A DNA stretch of 64,000 bases from Bacillus sp. UNC41MFS5 (lineage in GTDB: Bacteria; Bacillota; Bacilli; Bacillales_B; DSM-18226). The notes beneath the pieces are model-generated. The model searched no databases, was not told the origin of the DNA, and saw nothing but the letters and a program-made list of their open reading frames with translations. Shown piece after piece: positions 11,244-21,533 of the stretch. Each line of letters starts with the position of its first letter. Position 1 is the first letter of the stretch. The translations under genes were made by a program, and so were the position numbers. Where the stretch lies: positions 620,001-684,000 of the forward strand of contig NZ_KK366017.1 in NCBI RefSeq assembly GCF_000686805.1. Reading direction: 5' to 3'.

Positions 11244-11287
11244 ACTCTCGTGAACAAGAGTGGGGAAACCCGCTCTTTCCTTTTTGT
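11244..11287 (+). promoter_or_regulatory. rimP operon leader with terminator and overlapping alternative hairpin
   Basis: A strong terminator stem AAGAGTGGG/CCCGCTCTT (11256-11264 with 11269-11277, GAAA tetraloop) is followed by TTCCTTTTT. An earlier hairpin ACTCT/AGAGT (11244-11248 with 11257-11261) uses the same bases as the left arm of the terminator, so the two are mutually exclusive. This is the layout of a transcription attenuator inside the operon leader. As I recall, NusA-dependent termination upstream of the rimP (ylxS)-nusA operon has been described in B. subtilis. Confidence 0.65.
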
Positions 11288-11375
11288 ATACGACTTTTTT
11301 TCTTAGTATAACTTGATAAAACTTTCCGTGAACTACATACAATATGGGTGAAATTATCGGAAAAGGAGGTAAAGC

Positions 11376-11846
11376 ATGAGCAAGGTAACGGAAGTTGTAG
11401 AAGAATTGGCTGCACCTATTTTTCAAGAACTTGGATTAGAATTAGTGGAAATTGAGTATGTGAAAGAAGGTAAAAGTTGGTTTCTACGCGTATATATCGA
11501 TAAAGACAATGGTGTTGATATTGAAGATTGCGGACTCGTTAGCGAAAAACTCAGCGAAAAACTCGATGAGCTTGATCCGATTCCCCATAATTATTTTCTT
11601 GAAGTTTCTTCACCTGGGGCAGAGCGTCCATTAAAAAAAGATAAAGACTTTCAAAAAGCAATCGGTAAAAACGTATTTATCAAAACTTATGAACCAATCG
11701 ATGGGGAAAAAAGCTTTGAAGGGACCTTATTAGAATTTGATGGACAACATTTAAAAATTGAAATGAAAATAAAGACCCGTAAGAAGACGATTGAACTTCC
11801 CTATGAAAAGGTAGCAAATGCACGATTAGCGGTTACTTTTTCGTAA
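11376..11846 (+). CDS. rimP: Ribosome maturation factor RimP
   Basis: Assists assembly of the 30S subunit. The 156-residue protein has the N-terminal domain ([24 protein letters not shown]) and the C-terminal SH3-like domain starting after the conserved [13 protein letters not shown] segment. GGAGG lies just before the ATG. It is the first gene of the nusA-infB operon and keeps the usual Bacillus order (ylxS in B. subtilis). Confidence 0.96.
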   Translation: MSKVTEVVEELAAPIFQELGLELVEIEYVKEGKSWFLRVYIDKDNGVDIEDCGLVSEKLSEKLDELDPIPHNYFLEVSSPGAERPLKKDKDFQKAIGKNVFIKTYEPIDGEKSFEGTLLEFDGQHLKIEMKIKTRKKTIELPYEKVANARLAVTFS

Positions 11847-11881
11847 TGAAATTATAGGAAATGATAGGGGGATACACAAAG

Positions 11882-13003
11882 ATGAGCAGCGAATTATTAG
11901 ATGCTCTTAATATACTGGAAAGAGAAAAAGGTATTTCCAGAGATGTTATCATTGATGCAATTGAAGCAGCCCTTGTTTCGGCATATCGCCGTAATTTTAA
12001 CCAGGCACAGAATGTACGGATTGATTTAAATTTAAAGACAGGATCGATGCGTGTTTTTGCTAGAAAAGAAGTGGTCGATCAAGTATTTGACCCCCGTCTT
12101 GAAATTTCATTAGAGGATGCTAGACAAATCTCGCCAAATTATCAAGTTGAAGATGTTGTCGAAATGGAAGTCACTCCTAAAGATTTCGGACGGATTGCAG
12201 CTCAAACAGCTAAGCAAGTGGTTACCCAGCGTGTTAGAGAAGCGGAACGAGGAATTATTTATTCAGAATTTATTGACCGTGAAGAAGATATTATGACTGG
12301 TATTGTTCAAAGACTGGACTCCAAATTCATTTATGTAAGTCTTGGGAAAATCGAGGCCTTACTCCCAGTGAATGAGCAGATGCCTAATGAACGCTATAAA
12401 CCTCATGATCGAATCAAAGTATTTATCACAAAAGTAGAAAAAACGACCAAAGGTCCTCAGATATTTGTTTCCCGGACACATCCAGGCCTCTTAAAACGTC
12501 TGTTTGAGATTGAAGTGCCGGAAATTTATGACGGCACGGTTGAAATTAAATCAGTTGCCCGTGAAGCAGGAGACCGATCGAAAATCTCTGTTCATTCAGA
12601 TAATTCTGAGGTAGATCCTGTTGGTTCTTGTGTTGGACCTAAAGGAGCAAGGGTTCAAGCGGTAGTTAATGAATTAAAAGGTGAGAAAATAGATATAGTT
12701 AAGTGGTCAGCGGATCCGGTTGTTTTTGTAGCAAATTCACTTAGTCCTTCTAAAGTGTTAGATGTTATGGTGAATGAAAATGAAAAAGCAACCACTGTTG
12801 TTGTTCCTGATTATCAACTTTCATTGGCAATTGGTAAACGTGGACAAAATGCCCGCCTAGCAGCGAAATTAACAGGCTGGAAAATTGATATTAAATCAGA
12901 AACAGATGCACGCGAAATTGGTATCTATCCGCGTGAAGAAACCATTAGGCTTTTTGATGATCAAGTTGAAAATGACTTCGATTTTGAAGAAGAGCTAGAA
13001 TAA
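11882..13003 (+). CDS. nusA: Transcription termination/antitermination factor NusA
   Basis: Binds RNA polymerase and RNA to modulate pausing and termination. Domains: N-terminal polymerase-binding region (1-125), S1 (about 135-200), KH1 ([20 protein letters not shown]) and KH2 ([18 protein letters not shown]), then a short acidic tail. As in other Firmicutes it lacks the C-terminal acidic repeats of E. coli. ATG 11882 follows ATAGGGGGAT and gives 373 residues. The leader upstream of rimP may be under its own control. Confidence 0.97.
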   Translation: MSSELLDALNILEREKGISRDVIIDAIEAALVSAYRRNFNQAQNVRIDLNLKTGSMRVFARKEVVDQVFDPRLEISLEDARQISPNYQVEDVVEMEVTPKDFGRIAAQTAKQVVTQRVREAERGIIYSEFIDREEDIMTGIVQRLDSKFIYVSLGKIEALLPVNEQMPNERYKPHDRIKVFITKVEKTTKGPQIFVSRTHPGLLKRLFEIEVPEIYDGTVEIKSVAREAGDRSKISVHSDNSEVDPVGSCVGPKGARVQAVVNELKGEKIDIVKWSADPVVFVANSLSPSKVLDVMVNENEKATTVVVPDYQLSLAIGKRGQNARLAAKLTGWKIDIKSETDAREIGIYPREETIRLFDDQVENDFDFEEELE

Positions 13004-13022
13004 AAAGTGAGGTGAATGATGA

Positions 13023-13295
13023 GTGAACCAAAAGAAAAAAGTTCCTATGCGTAAGTGTGTAGCAACCGGTGAAATGAAGCCGAAAAAAGAACTAGTTCGC
13101 ATCGTTCGCTCAAAAGAAGGGGATGTATCCATCGACCTGACGGGAAAGAAATCCGGAAGAGGTGCCTACCTTTCAAAGGACAAGGAAGCAGTCTTACTTG
13201 CCAAGAAAAAAAATACCCTATCTAATCACTTACAGGTTTCTATAAATGATTCGTTATACGAAGAGCTACTTGAGCTTATAGAGAAGGAGAATTGA
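13023..13295 (+). CDS. rnpM: YlxR family RNA-binding protein (RNase P modulator RnpM)
   Basis: A 90-residue member of the YlxR family, found between nusA and ylxQ in most Firmicutes. The family hallmark [20 protein letters not shown] and the GRGAYL stretch are present. Recent work links YlxR to RNase P modulation in B. subtilis; I rely on that for function. The start is a GTG behind GTGAGGTG. It overlaps the region of the next start, suggesting coupling. Confidence 0.93.
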   Translation: MNQKKKVPMRKCVATGEMKPKKELVRIVRSKEGDVSIDLTGKKSGRGAYLSKDKEAVLLAKKKNTLSNHLQVSINDSLYEELLELIEKEN

Positions 13296-13303
13296 CAATC
13301 CAA

Positions 13304-13606
13304 ATGAAAGAGAATCAATGGATGTCATTGCTTGGCTTGGCCAATCGAGCACGTAAAATCATATCAGGTGAGGAGCTAACCGTGAAGCAGATTCAAAGCG
13401 GAAAAGCACGACTCATTTTATTATCAGCAGATGCTTCTGCAAATACGACAAAAAAAATTACTGATAAGTGTAATTCGTATGAGGTTCCATATAAATTTGT
13501 GGAAAATCGTCATCTTCTTGGCCAAGCGATTGGCAAGGAAGCCCGCGTTGTTGTAGCTGTACTGGATGATGGCTTTGCAAAAAAAATGGTAACGTTGCTC
13601 GATTAA
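13304..13606 (+). CDS. rplGA: YlxQ, L7Ae/L30e-family RNA-binding protein
   Basis: L7Ae-type protein that binds kink-turn RNA in B. subtilis (YlxQ). The core [15 protein letters not shown] and the [19 protein letters not shown] segment are typical. The start is uncertain: ATG 13304 gives 100 residues, the B. subtilis length, but lies 14 bases from the GGAG core; TTG 13292 overlaps the rnpM stop and is only two bases from it. I prefer 13304 on length. Confidence 0.9.
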   Translation: MKENQWMSLLGLANRARKIISGEELTVKQIQSGKARLILLSADASANTTKKITDKCNSYEVPYKFVENRHLLGQAIGKEARVVVAVLDDGFAKKMVTLLD

Positions 13607-13625
13607 ATCTAGCGGGGGTGAAAAG

Positions 13626-15947
13626 ATGAGTAAAATACGTGTATATGAATACGCAAAAAAACACAACATTTCAAGTAAAGAAATCATCACAAAACTAAAA
13701 GAAATGAATATAGAGGTCTCTAATCATATGGCAACAATAGAAGACGCAGACGTTAAAAAGCTTGACGCAGCATTCAGCAAAAAAGAAAACAACACACCAC
13801 AACAAAAACAAGAGAATAAACAAAATGGACAGCAGTCACAACGAACTAACTCACGTCCAGGGCAACAGCAGCAACGTTCAAGCCAAAGGCCTGCTCAGTC
13901 GGCCCAAAGACCGCAAGTGCAAACCAAAACGGCAAAAGCATTTGAAGAAGCAGCTGATAATAATGTTGCTCCAACGAAAGTAAAAGTGGTCTCGCCTCCA
14001 AAAGCGGTAGAAGGCAAAAAGCAAAACCAGGAAAATCAATCCAAAGAGAATAAGGTCTTCAATAATGCTGATAAAGCAAAGTCCAGACCTTATAATAATA
14101 ATCAAAATCGCAATAATAATAATAATAATAAAAAGAAGAAGACTCATACGCCAGTTCAACAAACACAACCACAAAAGAAAAAAGAGAAAGAACTTCCAGC
14201 TAAAATTACTTTTAGTGAATCTCTAACAGTGGGTGAGTTAGCGAAAAAGATTTATCGTGAGCCTTCTGAAATTATTAAAAAGCTCTTTTTACTTGGAGTA
14301 ATGGCAACAATTAACCAGGTATTAGATAAAGATGCGATTGAATTAATTGCTAGTGAATATGGCGTTGAGGTTGAAGAAGAAATTAAAGTGGATACCACTG
14401 ACCTTGAAGTTTATTTTACTGAAGATGAAGAGGATTCTCTAATTGAGAGACCTTCTGTTGTCACTATTATGGGTCACGTTGACCACGGGAAAACAACCTT
14501 GCTTGATTCCATTCGTAACACAAAGGTAACAGAAGGTGAAGCTGGTGGGATTACTCAACATATTGGTGCGTATCAAGTCGTTGAAAACGGCAAAAAAATA
14601 ACCTTCCTTGATACTCCAGGACACGCTGCCTTTACGACAATGCGTGCTCGCGGAGCTAAAATTACGGATATTACCATTCTTGTCGTAGCTGCTGATGATG
14701 GTGTTATGCCACAAACGGTTGAAGCGATTAACCATGCGAAAGCTGCTGAGGTTCCAATTATTGTCGCAGTGAATAAAATGGACAAAGAAGCTGCCAATGC
14801 AGACCGTGTGATGCAGGAATTAACAGAACATGGTTTAGTTTCAGAGGCTTGGGGCGGGGATACTATCTTTGTTCCACTATCTGCAAAAACAGGTGAAGGT
14901 ATCGATAATTTATTAGAAATGATCCTTCTTGTTGGTGAGGTAGAGGAATATAAAGCTAATCCAAATCGAAAAGCTGTAGGTACTGTTATTGAAGCTCAAT
15001 TGGATAAGGGCCGTGGCTCTGTTGCAACTTTACTTGTCCAAAACGGAACATTAAAAATTGGTGATCCAATCGTAGTTGGTAACACGTTCGGTCGTGTACG
15101 TGCGATGGTAAATGACAAAGGCCGCCGCGTGAAAGAAGCAGGTCCATCCACACCGGTTGAAATAACTGGACTTAATGACGTGCCGCAGGCAGGGGACCGT
15201 TTCGTTGTATTTGAAGATGAAAAAACTGCACGTCAAGTTGGGGAAGCAAGAGCTCAAACTGCATTGGTAGCCCAACGTGGTGAAAAATCGATTGTCAGTC
15301 TAGAAACGCTATTTGATCAATTGAAGCAAGGTGAAATGAAGGACCTAAATATCATCTTAAAAGCAGATGTTCAAGGTTCTGCTGAAGCCGTTGCCGCTTC
15401 ATTACAGAAAATAGATGTTGAAGGTGTCAACATCAGAATTATTCATAGTGGCGCTGGTGCGATTAATGAGTCGGATATTAGTCTTGCCGCTGCATCGAAT
15501 GCTATCGTCATCGGTTTTAACGTCCGCCCAGATGTTAATGCGAAACGTGCAGCAGAAGCTGAGAAAGTTGACGTTCGTCTTCACCGCATTATTTATAAAG
15601 TAATTGAAGAGATTGAAGCAGCTATGAAAGGGATGCTTGATCCTGAATTCCAAGAGAAAATTATCGGTCAAGCTGAAATTCGCCAGACTTTCAAAGTCTC
15701 TAAGGTTGGTACCATTGCTGGGTCTTATGTGACCGATGGGAAAATTACCCGTGATAGCGGTATTCGTTTAATTCGTAACGGCGTCGTCACTTTTGAAGGT
15801 AATATCGATGCCTTAAAACGTTTTAAAGATGACGTAAAAGAGGTAGCACAAGGGTACGAATGTGGAATTACCATTAAAAACTTTAATGATGTTAAAGAAG
15901 GAGACATTATTGAAGCATATGTAATGGAAGAAATTGAACGTAAATGA
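13626..15947 (+). CDS. infB: Translation initiation factor IF-2
   Basis: GTPase that brings initiator tRNA to the ribosome. The 773 residues comprise IF2N at the start ([23 protein letters not shown]), a Gln/Asn/Lys-rich linker of about 130 residues (roughly 55-190), a second IF2N, the G domain with GHVDHGKTT near residue 282, DTPGHAAF and NKMDK, then domains II-IV. It is longer than B. subtilis IF2 (716), the extra length being in the linker. The stop overlaps the ylxP start (ATGA). Confidence 0.97.
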   Translation: MSKIRVYEYAKKHNISSKEIITKLKEMNIEVSNHMATIEDADVKKLDAAFSKKENNTPQQKQENKQNGQQSQRTNSRPGQQQQRSSQRPAQSAQRPQVQTKTAKAFEEAADNNVAPTKVKVVSPPKAVEGKKQNQENQSKENKVFNNADKAKSRPYNNNQNRNNNNNNKKKKTHTPVQQTQPQKKKEKELPAKITFSESLTVGELAKKIYREPSEIIKKLFLLGVMATINQVLDKDAIELIASEYGVEVEEEIKVDTTDLEVYFTEDEEDSLIERPSVVTIMGHVDHGKTTLLDSIRNTKVTEGEAGGITQHIGAYQVVENGKKITFLDTPGHAAFTTMRARGAKITDITILVVAADDGVMPQTVEAINHAKAAEVPIIVAVNKMDKEAANADRVMQELTEHGLVSEAWGGDTIFVPLSAKTGEGIDNLLEMILLVGEVEEYKANPNRKAVGTVIEAQLDKGRGSVATLLVQNGTLKIGDPIVVGNTFGRVRAMVNDKGRRVKEAGPSTPVEITGLNDVPQAGDRFVVFEDEKTARQVGEARAQTALVAQRGEKSIVSLETLFDQLKQGEMKDLNIILKADVQGSAEAVAASLQKIDVEGVNIRIIHSGAGAINESDISLAAASNAIVIGFNVRPDVNAKRAAEAEKVDVRLHRIIYKVIEEIEAAMKGMLDPEFQEKIIGQAEIRQTFKVSKVGTIAGSYVTDGKITRDSGIRLIRNGVVTFEGNIDALKRFKDDVKEVAQGYECGITIKNFNDVKEGDIIEAYVMEEIERK

Positions 15948-16225
15948 TCATAGGTGCTGCTGAATGCGAATGTATGATCTATGATGCGCATTCGTTAAAA
16001 GAGAAACGAGCAGTTTTGCAAAGAATCCTAACTCGCTTAAAACAGAAATTTAATGTTTCTGTAGCTGAAGTAGGCTTTCAGGATGTGTGGCAGCGAACGA
16101 AAATTGCGATCGTTGTCGTCACTTCCACTCGTGTAAGCACGGAACATGAGTTGAATAATGCGTTAAAATTAATTGACTCCTTTCCAGAAATAGAGAGAAC
16201 AATCACCGAGATTGAATGGCTTTAA
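15944..16225 (+). CDS. ylxP: YlxP-like DUF503 protein
   Basis: A 93-residue protein of the DUF503 family, conserved between infB and rbfA in Firmicutes. The signatures [28 protein letters not shown] and the C-terminal [11 protein letters not shown] are seen. Its molecular role is unclear; position in the operon suggests a link to ribosome biogenesis. It starts within the infB stop codon. Confidence 0.92.
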   Translation: MIIGAAECECMIYDAHSLKEKRAVLQRILTRLKQKFNVSVAEVGFQDVWQRTKIAIVVVTSTRVSTEHELNNALKLIDSFPEIERTITEIEWL

Positions 16226-16242
16226 GTTAAGAGGTGAATATG

Positions 16243-16614
16243 ATGAGCCACAGAGCAAATCGTGTTGGAGAACAAATGAAGAAAGAACTGGGTGACATCA
16301 TCGGTCGTAAAATTAAAGACCCTCGTATTGGTTTTGTTACGGTTACCGATGTTGAAGTAACAGGTGATTTACAACAAGCCAAAGTATATATTTCCGTATT
16401 AGGTGATGAAGAACAAAGGGAAAATACTTTAAAGGGGCTAGCCAAAGCGAAAGGCTTTATTCGGACCGAGATTGGCCACCGAATTCGCCTTCGAAAAACC
16501 CCTGAGATCATCTTTGAATGGGATGAATCAATCGATTACGGGAATCGAATCGATACACTTCTCCATCAACTGCATAAGGATGAAAAGCCTTTAGAAAAAA
16601 GAGAAGAAGAATAA
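16243..16614 (+). CDS. rbfA: Ribosome-binding factor A
   Basis: KH-fold factor needed for 16S rRNA maturation and 30S assembly. Family motifs [35 protein letters not shown] and [21 protein letters not shown] are complete. I use ATG 16243, six bases after GAGGTG, giving 123 residues; ATG 16240 and GTG 16234 are less well placed. A terminator follows, before truB. Confidence 0.96.
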   Translation: MSHRANRVGEQMKKELGDIIGRKIKDPRIGFVTVTDVEVTGDLQQAKVYISVLGDEEQRENTLKGLAKAKGFIRTEIGHRIRLRKTPEIIFEWDESIDYGNRIDTLLHQLHKDEKPLEKREEE

Positions 16615-16616
16615 CT

Positions 16617-16643
16617 GGATAGACATACGTCTATCCTTTTTTT
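16617..16643 (+). terminator. Terminator inside the operon between rbfA and truB
   Basis: Perfect eight-pair stem GGATAGAC/GTCTATCC with a four-base loop, followed by seven T. It should lower truB-ribF expression relative to upstream genes, as no strong promoter is visible in the 30 bases before truB. Confidence 0.75.
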
Positions 16644-16673
16644 GATGATATTTTTGATAGGAGGTCAAATAGA

Positions 16674-17594
16674 TTGGAAGGAATACTACCTTTATTTAAA
16701 CCAGCAGGCCTAACATCCCATGATTGTGTCTTTCGGTTACGGAAAATATTAAAAACAAAAAAAGTAGGGCATACAGGCACACTCGATCCTGACGTCACAG
16801 GAGTACTTCCGATATGTATTGGAAAAGCAACTAAAGTGGCCGAATATATAACGGATGCAGGCAAAGCATACGAAGGAGAAGTAACTATCGGTTATTCGAC
16901 AACGACAGAAGATGCTTCAGGTGAAACAGTTGCCCAAAAGCCAGTAACCAGGGTGATTCATCGGGAAGAAATTCTTAAAGTATTACATTCATTAACTGGT
17001 GAAATTGAACAAACGCCACCAATGTTCTCGGCAGTAAAGGTTGGTGGTGTCCGACTGTATGAATACGCGCGCAAAGGAATTGAGGTCGAACGGCCAACTC
17101 GGAAGGTAACGATTTATTCAATCGAGTTATTAGACAATCGATCTGAATATAGCGGTGAAACGATAAAATTTAAGTTCAGAGTCAGTTGCAGTAAAGGAAC
17201 GTATATTCGGACCTTGGCGGTAATGATTGGTGAAATGCTTGGCTTTCCAGCACATATGTCGTACCTGCAAAGAGTTCAATCAGCTTCATATTCCTTAGAG
17301 GACTGCTTAACGTTTGAGGAGATTGAAAAACATATGGAAGCAGGAACGATTTCGAGTGTATTAAGGCCTCTAGAAACTGCACTTTCTCATTTGCCGAAAC
17401 TTCAAATTAATGATAAAGTAGCAGAGAAAGTGAAAAATGGCGCATTATTACAAATGCCTGAACATTTAAAAACTAGTAACGGACCGATTATCGCTGAAAC
17501 TGTAGATGGACTGGCTCTTGCTATTTATTCAAAGCATCCTAACAAGCCTGACCTCTTTAAACCAGTTAAAGTGCTGCGCAATGATTTAGATTAA
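16674..17594 (+). CDS. truB: tRNA pseudouridine(55) synthase
   Basis: Makes pseudouridine 55 in the T-loop of tRNAs. The catalytic Asp is in GHTGTLDPDVTGVLP (residue 38); KPAGLTSHD precedes it and the CSKGTYIRTL motif is near residue 180. The C-terminal PUA-like part is present, length 306. Start is TTG, 7-8 bases behind AGGAGGTC. Confidence 0.96.
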   Translation: MEGILPLFKPAGLTSHDCVFRLRKILKTKKVGHTGTLDPDVTGVLPICIGKATKVAEYITDAGKAYEGEVTIGYSTTTEDASGETVAQKPVTRVIHREEILKVLHSLTGEIEQTPPMFSAVKVGGVRLYEYARKGIEVERPTRKVTIYSIELLDNRSEYSGETIKFKFRVSCSKGTYIRTLAVMIGEMLGFPAHMSYLQRVQSASYSLEDCLTFEEIEKHMEAGTISSVLRPLETALSHLPKLQINDKVAEKVKNGALLQMPEHLKTSNGPIIAETVDGLALAIYSKHPNKPDLFKPVKVLRNDLD

Positions 17595-17624
17595 AAGGTA
17601 CGGTATAGAAAAGGTGAGTTTCTT

Positions 17625-18563
17625 TTGGAAGTAATTAGGCTTAGATTCCCATTTAATAATGCAATTGATGAATATCCGCCTCTCTCAATGGCGTTAGGCT
17701 ACTTTGATGGTGTTCACCGTGGTCATCAACAGGTAATTCTTGAAGCAAGAAATCAAGCTAAAGAAAAAGGAATTTGCAGTGCGGTGATGACATTTGACCC
17801 GCATCCTTCCGTTGTATTAGGAAAAACAGATAAGCAGATTAAGTATATTTCCCCCTTAACTGAAAAAATAAAGATAATTGAAGAACTAGGTATTGATTAT
17901 TTATTTATTATTCATTTTAGTGTGGAATTTGCTAATTTACTGCCACAGGAATTTATTGACCAATATGTGATTAGCCTGAACGTTAGGCATGTGGTAGCTG
18001 GTTTTGATTTTACCTATGGACGAATGGGAAAGGGAACGATGGAAACATTACCCTTTCATTCTAGAGATAAATTTTCTTATTCGATTGTTCCGAAATTTAC
18101 ACAGGGTGATGAAAAGGTAAGTTCAACCAGAATCCGCAATCTGCTTAAAGAAGGTAGAACCAACGAGCTCTTTTCACTATTAGGCCGATATTATACAACA
18201 TCAGGCATCGTCATCCATGGTGATAAACGAGGACGGACGATTGGTTTTCCTACTGCGAATATAGATTTCAATGACGAGTATATTATGCCGCCTGTCGGTG
18301 TTTATGCAGTTCGAATGAAAGTTTATTCAAAATGGTACAATGGCGTATGTAATATTGGCTATAAACCTACATTTAATAAGGAAGCATTCCTTCCTTCCGT
18401 GGAAGTTCACTTATTTGACTTTAATGAAGATATCTATGGTGAAGAAGTGATCATTGAATGGCATCTTCACTTACGTAGTGAACAAAAATTTTCAGGAATT
18501 GAAGAGCTTGTCGCACAAATTGAACGCGATAAGCAAAATTCACTCCATTATTTTAAGAAATAA
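17625..18563 (+). CDS. ribF: Bifunctional riboflavin kinase/FAD synthetase
   Basis: Converts riboflavin to FMN and then FAD. The N-terminal nucleotidyltransferase has LGYFDGVHRGHQQVI (residue 24 on) and the ISSTRIR-like VSSTRIRNLL; the C-terminal kinase has GDKRGRTIGFPTANI and the VCNIGYKPTF stretch. Length 312 is typical. Start is a TTG after AAAAGGTGAG. It is the last gene of the infB operon. Confidence 0.96.
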   Translation: MEVIRLRFPFNNAIDEYPPLSMALGYFDGVHRGHQQVILEARNQAKEKGICSAVMTFDPHPSVVLGKTDKQIKYISPLTEKIKIIEELGIDYLFIIHFSVEFANLLPQEFIDQYVISLNVRHVVAGFDFTYGRMGKGTMETLPFHSRDKFSYSIVPKFTQGDEKVSSTRIRNLLKEGRTNELFSLLGRYYTTSGIVIHGDKRGRTIGFPTANIDFNDEYIMPPVGVYAVRMKVYSKWYNGVCNIGYKPTFNKEAFLPSVEVHLFDFNEDIYGEEVIIEWHLHLRSEQKFSGIEELVAQIERDKQNSLHYFKK

Positions 18564-18625
18564 GACAATTGTCTTCATTTTAGTCTGTAAAAGGTGTTTT
18601 TCCTACAATAAACTTTGTTAGAGCC

Positions 18626-18654
18626 TTGCTTTTTGCTGTGAAAAGTTGTATTCT
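18626..18654 (+). promoter_or_regulatory. Probable SigA promoter for rpsO
   Basis: TTGCTT, 17-base spacer, TATTCT. Start would be near 18661, giving a leader of about 90 bases. Confidence 0.55.
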
Positions 18655-18669
18655 TATTAACGTATTAAA

Positions 18670-19019
<350 letters not shown>

Positions 19020-19026
19020 TTTACAG

Positions 19027-19051
19027 AAGCGGGATTATTCCCGCTTTTTTA
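19027..19051 (+). terminator. Intrinsic terminator after rpsO
   Basis: Stem AAGCGGG/CCCGCTT with a six-base loop and a following T-run. Confidence 0.85.
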
Positions 19052-19088
19052 TTAGGTTAAAAAAGCTGATAGCTAAATAAAGAATTTT

Positions 19089-19256
19089 TTATACATATTT
19101 TTAAGTCAGGACTTTTTTGTGCATACTATTAAAGTGATTTGCATTGATAATATAAGCTTTTTTAAGCTTTTTAATATTAGTTTAGAATGATGAGTACAGC
19201 GAAAGTGTAAATTCGCTTCATCCTCCTAAGTGATTTAGATAGAGAGGGGTAAAAAT
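19089..19256 (+). promoter_or_regulatory. pnp upstream region with leader stem-loop
   Basis: The gap before pnp is AT-rich. At 19189-19222 the arms GATGA/TCATC and GCGAA/TTCGC form a stem with a small internal loop. In other bacteria a pnp leader stem is processed by RNase III and used for autocontrol; here that is only an analogy. No clear promoter hexamers were found. Confidence 0.3.
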
Positions 19257-21374
19257 ATGGAACAATTGAAACATGAGTATTCCATTGTTTGGGCAGGTCG
19301 TAAATTAACTGTCGAAATTGGACAATTAGCCAAACAGGCGAACGGTGCAGTCCTAGTTCGCTATGGGGATACAGCAGTATTAAGTACAGCAACAGCTTCA
19401 AAAGAACCTAAAAACTTAGACTTTTTCCCATTAACAGTTAACTATGAAGAACGTTTATATGCTGTTGGGAAAATCCCTGGCGGCTTTATTAAACGTGAGG
19501 GTCGTCCAAGTGAAAAAGCAATCTTAGCAAGCCGACTGATTGACAGACCTATTCGACCACTATTTGCTGATGGGTTCCGTAATGATGTTCAGGTTATTAG
19601 TATTGTCATGAGTGTGGATCAAGACTGTTCAACAGAAATGGCTGCAATGTTTGGTTCTTCGTTAGCACTTAGTACATCGGATATACCATTTGAAGGACCA
19701 ATTGCTGGAGTGGTTGTTGGTCGGGTTAATAATGAATTTGTCATTAATCCAACCGTTGAACAAGCTGAAAAAAGTGATATTCATTTAACTGTGGCAGGTA
19801 CGAAAGATGCCATCAACATGGTAGAAGCAGGAGCGTTAGAGGTTCCTGAGGAAACGATGCTTGAAGCAATTATGTTTGGTCATGATGAGATTAAGCGCCT
19901 CATTGAATTCCAAGAAAAAATCGTCACTGAAATCGGTAAGCCAAAAAGAGAAATAACTCTTTATGAAATTGATAAGGACCTCGAGGCTGAGGTAAGGGAA
20001 ATGTGTGAAGCTGATATGGTAAATGCCATTCAGGTTCAAGAAAAGCATGCCCGTGAGGATGCCATTAAAGAGGTAAAAAACCGAGTTATTGCTAAATTTG
20101 AAGAACAAGAAGCAACAGATGAAGATCTAAAACAAGTAAAGCAAATATTGGACAAGATTGTTAAAGGTGAAGTTCGCCGTTTAATTACGGTTGAGAAGGT
20201 TCGTCCTGATGGCCGTAAAATCGATGAAATCCGTCCGCTTTCTTCACAGATAAGTATTTTACCTCGTACACACGGTTCCGGCCTGTTCACACGCGGGCAA
20301 ACTCAAGCGCTAAGTATTTGTACTTTAGGGGCAATGGGTGATGTGCAAATTCTTGATGGTCTGGGGATTGAGGAAGAAAAACGTTTTATGCATCATTATA
20401 ACTTCCCGCAATTCAGCGTGGGTGAAACAGGTCCAATTCGTGGTCCAGGTCGTCGTGAGATAGGTCATGGTGCCCTTGGTGAGCGTGCACTTGAACCGAT
20501 TGTTCCGTCTGAGAAGGATTTCCCATATACGATTCGTCTTGTATCTGAAGTGCTTGAATCCAATGGTTCTACGTCACAGGCAAGTATTTGTGCAAGTACA
20601 TTAGCGATGATGGATGCAGGAGTGCCGATTAAAGCACCTGTTGCCGGGATTGCAATGGGTCTCGTCAAATCAGGTGAACACTATACCGTATTATCAGATA
20701 TCCAAGGAATGGAAGATCATCTTGGAGATATGGATTTTAAAGTAGCAGGTACAGCTAAAGGGGTTACTGCACTTCAAATGGATATTAAGATTGAAGGACT
20801 TTCCCGTGAGATATTAGAAGAAGCACTTCAACAGGCAAAGGTTGGCAGAATGCATATTTTGGATTCAATGCTAGCTACAATCTCTGAACCAAAAGCAGAG
20901 CTTTCACAGTTTGCACCGAAAATCTTGACGATGACAATCAATCCAGATAAAATTCGTGATGTTATTGGACCTAGTGGAAAACAAATCAATAAGATTATTG
21001 AAGAAACTGGTGTTAAGATTGATATTGAGCAAGATGGTACAGTATTTATCGCCTCAACAAATCAAGAAATGAACCAAAAAGCCAAGAAAATCATCGAAGA
21101 TATTGTTCGTGAAGTCCAAGTAGGCGAATTGTATCTCGGTAAGGTAAAACGAATTGAAAAATTCGGAGCCTTCGTAGAAATCTTTGCTGGAAAAGATGGT
21201 CTCGTTCATATATCTGAACTTGCCGAAGAACGTGTCGGTAAAGTGGAAGACGTTGTCAAAATCGGGGACGAACTTTTAGTTAAAGTCACTGAAATTGATA
21301 AGCAAGGTCGTGTAAACCTTTCCAGAAAAGTTGTCCTAAAAGAACAGCGTGAAAAAGCCGAAGAAAACAAATAA
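19257..21374 (+). CDS. pnp: Polyribonucleotide nucleotidyltransferase (PNPase)
   Basis: Phosphorolytic 3'-5' exoribonuclease of RNA decay. Two RNase PH-like domains ([20 protein letters not shown] in the first; [17 protein letters not shown] and [13 protein letters not shown] in the second), a KH domain ([16 protein letters not shown] near residue 560) and an S1 domain ([28 protein letters not shown]) near the end. Length 705 matches B. subtilis. RNase J2 and RNase Y, encoded later in the window, act in the same pathway. Confidence 0.98.
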   Translation: MEQLKHEYSIVWAGRKLTVEIGQLAKQANGAVLVRYGDTAVLSTATASKEPKNLDFFPLTVNYEERLYAVGKIPGGFIKREGRPSEKAILASRLIDRPIRPLFADGFRNDVQVISIVMSVDQDCSTEMAAMFGSSLALSTSDIPFEGPIAGVVVGRVNNEFVINPTVEQAEKSDIHLTVAGTKDAINMVEAGALEVPEETMLEAIMFGHDEIKRLIEFQEKIVTEIGKPKREITLYEIDKDLEAEVREMCEADMVNAIQVQEKHAREDAIKEVKNRVIAKFEEQEATDEDLKQVKQILDKIVKGEVRRLITVEKVRPDGRKIDEIRPLSSQISILPRTHGSGLFTRGQTQALSICTLGAMGDVQILDGLGIEEEKRFMHHYNFPQFSVGETGPIRGPGRREIGHGALGERALEPIVPSEKDFPYTIRLVSEVLESNGSTSQASICASTLAMMDAGVPIKAPVAGIAMGLVKSGEHYTVLSDIQGMEDHLGDMDFKVAGTAKGVTALQMDIKIEGLSREILEEALQQAKVGRMHILDSMLATISEPKAELSQFAPKILTMTINPDKIRDVIGPSGKQINKIIEETGVKIDIEQDGTVFIASTNQEMNQKAKKIIEDIVREVQVGELYLGKVKRIEKFGAFVEIFAGKDGLVHISELAEERVGKVEDVVKIGDELLVKVTEIDKQGRVNLSRKVVLKEQREKAEENK

Positions 21375-21392
21375 TAAGATTCTAAATAGTTA

Positions 21393-21418
21393 AGTCAGGG
21401 TAATTACCCTGGCTTTTT
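21393..21418 (+). terminator. Intrinsic terminator after pnp
   Basis: Stem AGTCAGGG/CCCTGGCT with a six-base loop and five T. Confidence 0.85.
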
Positions 21419-21533
21419 ACATATGTAAAACATGTACCTTTTTTTCTGCTAACTATCGAACTTTGTATTGGTAAACCTGCAGTTCTACCTTGTCCCTTTT
21501 ATACATAATCTTTATGGAAAGGGGGAAAGTTAG

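Noticed and set aside
19151..19175. Repeated AAGCTTTTTT before pnp as a terminator
   Set aside because: The arms are four bases and T-rich; the rpsO terminator just upstream is enough to end that message.
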